Of a DNA stretch of 64,000 nucleotides, positions 61,486 through 64,000 are shown one piece after another. The translations under genes and the position numbers were made by a program. Each line of letters begins with the position of its first letter. The stretch's first letter is position 1. The notes beneath the pieces are model-generated. The model was given only the letters and a program-made list of their open reading frames with translations. It was not told the DNA's origin and did no database searches. This DNA is from Chitinophagaceae bacterium (lineage in GTDB: Bacteria; Bacteroidota; Bacteroidia; Chitinophagales; Chitinophagaceae): NCBI GenBank assembly GCA_016702745.1, contig JADJDJ010000004.1, forward strand, positions 558,001-622,000. Reading direction: 5' to 3'.

Positions 61486-61662
61486 TTGCCAATTCTTACA
61501 ATTATTATCACACTGGTTGTTGCCGGTCTTATTCTGTGGTTGATCAACACTTATATCCCGATGGACAGTAAAATCAAGTCTATTCTGAATGTAGTGGTGG
61601 TCATCCTGTTGATCTTCTGGTTACTCAAGGTATTTGGTGTATTAAGCAATGTCAGGGTTTAA
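61486..61662 (+). CDS. Thivi_2564-like membrane mini-protein
   Basis: The 58-residue product, too short for a usual ORF cut-off, starts at TTG 61486 (PILTIIITLVVAGLILWLIN, then TYIPMDSKIKSILNVVVVIL). It has two hydrophobic helices and a short polar loop. It is a paralogue of the gene at 55536, sharing WLINTYIPMD and the K-I-K loop. No function is known; members are found in stress-related regions. Confidence 0.75.
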   Translation: MPILTIIITLVVAGLILWLINTYIPMDSKIKSILNVVVVILLIFWLLKVFGVLSNVRV

Positions 61663-61725
61663 CAGCCAAGAAGCCTACCAATACCTGGTTGATCGCTATC
61701 ACTGATGCTGAAATAATCAACTGAT

Positions 61726-61821
61726 ATGAAACAAAAAAGAAATGAATTCCCTTTTGCCCTGATACTGGCGACCCTGTTTCTACTTGTAGCCATCATTACT
61801 TTCTATTCCTACAAGGGCTGA
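61726..61821 (+). CDS. 31-residue single-helix membrane protein
   Basis: The ATG at 61726 opens 31 codons: a basic N-terminus (MKQKRNEFPF), one membrane helix (ALILATLFLLVAIITFYSY) and KG at the end. It stands between the Thivi_2564-like and DUF4476 genes on the same strand. Composition and position support a real mini-protein; no family is recognised. Confidence 0.55.
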   Translation: MKQKRNEFPFALILATLFLLVAIITFYSYKG

Positions 61822-61869
61822 GCCCTGCAGCATCCAGACCCGCCCTGTTTTACCATTTAAAAAATTTTT

Positions 61870-63474
61870 ATGAAAAAGTATATTGCTTTTATCTCCGTTT
61901 GCCTGCTCAGTTTATCTGCAGTTGCACAACAATACAATAACACTGTAACTATTAACATTAATAGCAGCAGCAATCCGCAAATCACATTGGATGGCAAGAA
62001 TTACACCCTGAACAGCAATGTATCAGCCGGAAAAAACACCATCATCACACTGTACGACCTGGCACAGGGACAGCACAGCCTGCAGGTAAGGCGATCTTAC
62101 CAGCGCAGTGGCAAACTGGAAAATACCAGGACCGTTTTCCTGCTCAGACAAGGGTACAATATGCGGATTAACCTTACCGGCAATGGCAGTTTTGAATTGA
62201 TCGAATCGCCCAAAAAAGATGTCGCCAATAATGGTACTGAAATGACCAATGAGGCATTTGCCATCCTGTTGAGAAATGTAAAGGTTCAAAACACGACCAC
62301 CAAAAGGAAAACAGTGATTGCCAATGCCATCGATGACCCCAACAGGTATTTTACCACCTTACAGGTAAGACAACTATTGCAACAGGTGAATTCGGAAAGT
62401 TATCGGCTTGAACTGGCTAAATTGTCCTACCCTAAAATTACTGATCAGGAAAATTTTTACCAGTTGAACAATCTGTTTTCCAGTCAGGCTTCAAGGCAGG
62501 AACTGGAAGACTATGCCGATAATTACCAGGATGATCCTTACCCCGATGCAGTGGCCATGACTGATTCCAGGTTCAATGAATTGTATCAGGATGCCGGGAG
62601 GCAGTGGTCTTCCACAACAAGGCAGAATTACCTGATAGCTGCTTTCAATAACAATTCCAATTACTTTACAACCGCACAGGCCAAAAAACTGATCGCCTTG
62701 GTGAATACTGAATCGAACCGGCTTGAACTCGCCCGGTTATCTTACCGCAGTATTACAGATCCCGGCAATTTTTATCAGGTGAACAGTTTGCTCAATAACC
62801 AGTCGAGCAAGGACAACCTGGCTGCTTATGTTGATCGCTACGACAGAAATATTTCGCATCAAAATCCTATTGCCGATGCCGCATTTACACAGTTGCATAC
62901 AACGATTCAGCAACAATGGCCGGTAACAACACAGGCCAGCTCCATATCAGCAGCCTTTGATAATAACAGTAATTATTTTACTACGAGCCAGGCCAGTCAA
63001 CTGATCCAGTTGGTACCAGACAATGGCCATCGTTTACACCTGGCCAAATCGGCTTATAACAGGATAACGGATCCCGAGCATTTCAGTGATTTGTACAGTC
63101 TGATCAGCAATACGGCCCAGAGAAGTGAACTGATGATCTATGTAAGCAAACGACAGTCCGGGGAACAGGATATAAATCCCATGAGTGATACGGAGTATAA
63201 TACCCTTTATCAATCCATCGAACGACAGTTCCTGCCCAATGAACAAATGAACTCATTAACAGAGGTCTTTAATAAATCCGGTAATTATTTTTCTACGGCT
63301 CAGACCAGAAAACTGATACTTCTGGTTTCTTATGAAACGAACCGGCTCCAGCTGGCCAAATTATCATACCGGACCATTACGGACCGGGAAAGATTCAATG
63401 AATTGTATGATTTGCTGGAAAGACAATCAACCAGGGATGAACTGGATGCTTATGCGAAGGCTTATAATGATTGA
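61870..63474 (+). CDS. Secreted protein with four tandem DUF4476 domains
   Basis: The 534-residue product has a signal peptide (YIAFISVCLLSLSAVAQ), an N-terminal beta-rich domain (about 20-115) and four tandem DUF4476 repeats at about 127-220, 232-324, 336-430 and 440-534. Each repeat carries an F(T/S)T.Q...L motif, then LELAKLSY-like and IT(D)..NF segments. Repeat 3 is the most diverged. Four copies are more than most members I know carry. DUF4476 has no assigned function. The gene is followed by a convergent terminator. Confidence 0.85.
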   Translation: MKKYIAFISVCLLSLSAVAQQYNNTVTININSSSNPQITLDGKNYTLNSNVSAGKNTIITLYDLAQGQHSLQVRRSYQRSGKLENTRTVFLLRQGYNMRINLTGNGSFELIESPKKDVANNGTEMTNEAFAILLRNVKVQNTTTKRKTVIANAIDDPNRYFTTLQVRQLLQQVNSESYRLELAKLSYPKITDQENFYQLNNLFSSQASRQELEDYADNYQDDPYPDAVAMTDSRFNELYQDAGRQWSSTTRQNYLIAAFNNNSNYFTTAQAKKLIALVNTESNRLELARLSYRSITDPGNFYQVNSLLNNQSSKDNLAAYVDRYDRNISHQNPIADAAFTQLHTTIQQQWPVTTQASSISAAFDNNSNYFTTSQASQLIQLVPDNGHRLHLAKSAYNRITDPEHFSDLYSLISNTAQRSELMIYVSKRQSGEQDINPMSDTEYNTLYQSIERQFLPNEQMNSLTEVFNKSGNYFSTAQTRKLILLVSYETNRLQLAKLSYRTITDRERFNELYDLLERQSTRDELDAYAKAYND

Positions 63475-63513
63475 TTAAAGAAGCAACTGTTAACCTATCC
63501 TATATCAGCATTA

Positions 63514-63554
63514 AAAATCCGGAAGCCGTTCAATCGGTTACCGGATTTTTTTTT
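63514..63554. terminator. Terminator between convergent genes
   Basis: AATCCGG...CCG and CGG...CCGGATT form a bulged stem followed by a T run on the plus strand, with AAAAA at the left side. It therefore serves the plus-strand DUF4476 gene and possibly the minus-strand gene. Confidence 0.8.
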
Positions 63555-63557
63555 AAT

Positions 63558-64000
63558 TCAGATGGCTGAACTGGTGTCCGAGCCTGCTAATTTATTACCG
63601 ATGACATGCATGAGGCCTGAAACAGGACCCTGCATTTTATTGGTCCTGTCATCCAGGGTTGAATCATCCAACATCGTTCCCAGCTGCATGGAAGCAGGCA
63701 AATAAGGCAGAATAAAATTCCGCTGATTGGCCATCAGGTTTTTCAGATCCAATATTGTTCCCTTCTCCCCTATATCCTGTTTTATTAAACGGACCGACTC
63801 TGCTGCGATGGCATTCATCCTGTTACTGCTTTCCTCAAGAGGAATTCCTGCATAGTCCGCTACTACCTGTATCATTTCTCCGGGAGCATTTTTTTGCATT
63901 TCAGACATCCATGATACCACCTGTTCATCCTTTAGCAGCTTTTCAGCCATTTCATCCGACCGGCTGTACTTATAAATGGTAATCAAGACAGCAGGAATTG
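63558..64000 (-). CDS. Protein of unknown function, N-terminus beyond window
   Basis: This frame is open to the window edge, so the start at TTG 63986 is unlikely to be the true one. The visible part begins IPAVLITIYKYSRSDEMAEK, suggesting the end of a membrane helix. A soluble helical region follows (DEQVVSWMSEMQKNAPGEMI, QVVADYAGIPLEESSNRMNA). No family is recognised. It converges on the DUF4476 gene. Confidence 0.6.
   Translation of the reverse strand, partial: IPAVLITIYKYSRSDEMAEKLLKDEQVVSWMSEMQKNAPGEMIQVVADYAGIPLEESSNRMNAIAAESVRLIKQDIGEKGTILDLKNLMANQRNFILPYLPASMQLGTMLDDSTLDDRTNKMQGPVSGLMHVIGNKLAGSDTSSAI

Overview
The window is a Bacteroidota chromosome, most likely Chitinophagaceae or a close relative. 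The reasons are two SusC/SusD loci, an ECF sigma/FecR pair with DUF4974, promoters of the TAnnTTTG type, a rimP-nusA-infB operon, and Bacteroidota-type small families (DUF4834, DUF4476, Thivi_2564-like). The genus call is inference.

Layout. 1-3.9 kb (minus): translation/transcription operon rimP-nusA-infB, with a terminator-like leader hairpin; infB runs off the left edge. 4.1-4.3 kb: a DUF4834-like membrane gene. 4.6-8.2 kb (plus): a lone, visibly more AT-rich 1204-codon gene that joins a TIR domain, a probable EVE/PUA-like module and a membrane KAP P-loop NTPase. It is a candidate anti-phage defence gene. 8.45-8.67 kb and 23.56-24.06 kb: two arrays of the same palindromic repeats. Between them lies PUL 1 (8.7-23.5 kb): GH3, two GH16 laminarinase-like enzymes, two PKD/binding lipoproteins, SusD, SusC and a divergent membrane-spanning LuxR-type regulator with phased direct repeats in the shared promoter. 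This suits beta-1,3-glucan (laminarin-type) use. 24.1-46.9 kb (minus): PUL 2, an ECF sigma factor, FecR anti-sigma, STN-containing SusC, SusD, LamG-like lipoprotein, FG-GAP protein, two GH30, two GH144-like, EEP phosphatase/nuclease, GH43-like, GDSL and GH3. This suits a beta-1,6- and/or beta-1,2-linked glucan. 47.05 kb: a CAU tRNA. 47.2-50.8 kb: outer-membrane barrel protein, an about 1 kb non-coding region with an inverted-repeat element, hflX and a Rieske protein.

51-64 kb (plus) is a stress and envelope block: AraC-type regulator, several small unknown genes, Dps, YceI, CsbD-like protein, cupin, two Thivi_2564-like mini-proteins, GH130 phosphorylase, GT4 glycosyltransferase reading straight into a DUF6600-type secreted protein, and a four-repeat DUF4476 protein. 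Four transcription units here share a promoter layout (TGTAA, then ATCTTTR starting exactly 28 nt later), which suggests one regulon.

Three genes (infB, nusA, the ECF sigma factor) each carry a one-base deletion in a homopolymer that would destroy essential or core products. The shared pattern points to sequencing error first; recoding is the alternative for infB and nusA. All family names are from recognition of motifs in the translated sequence; no search was run.
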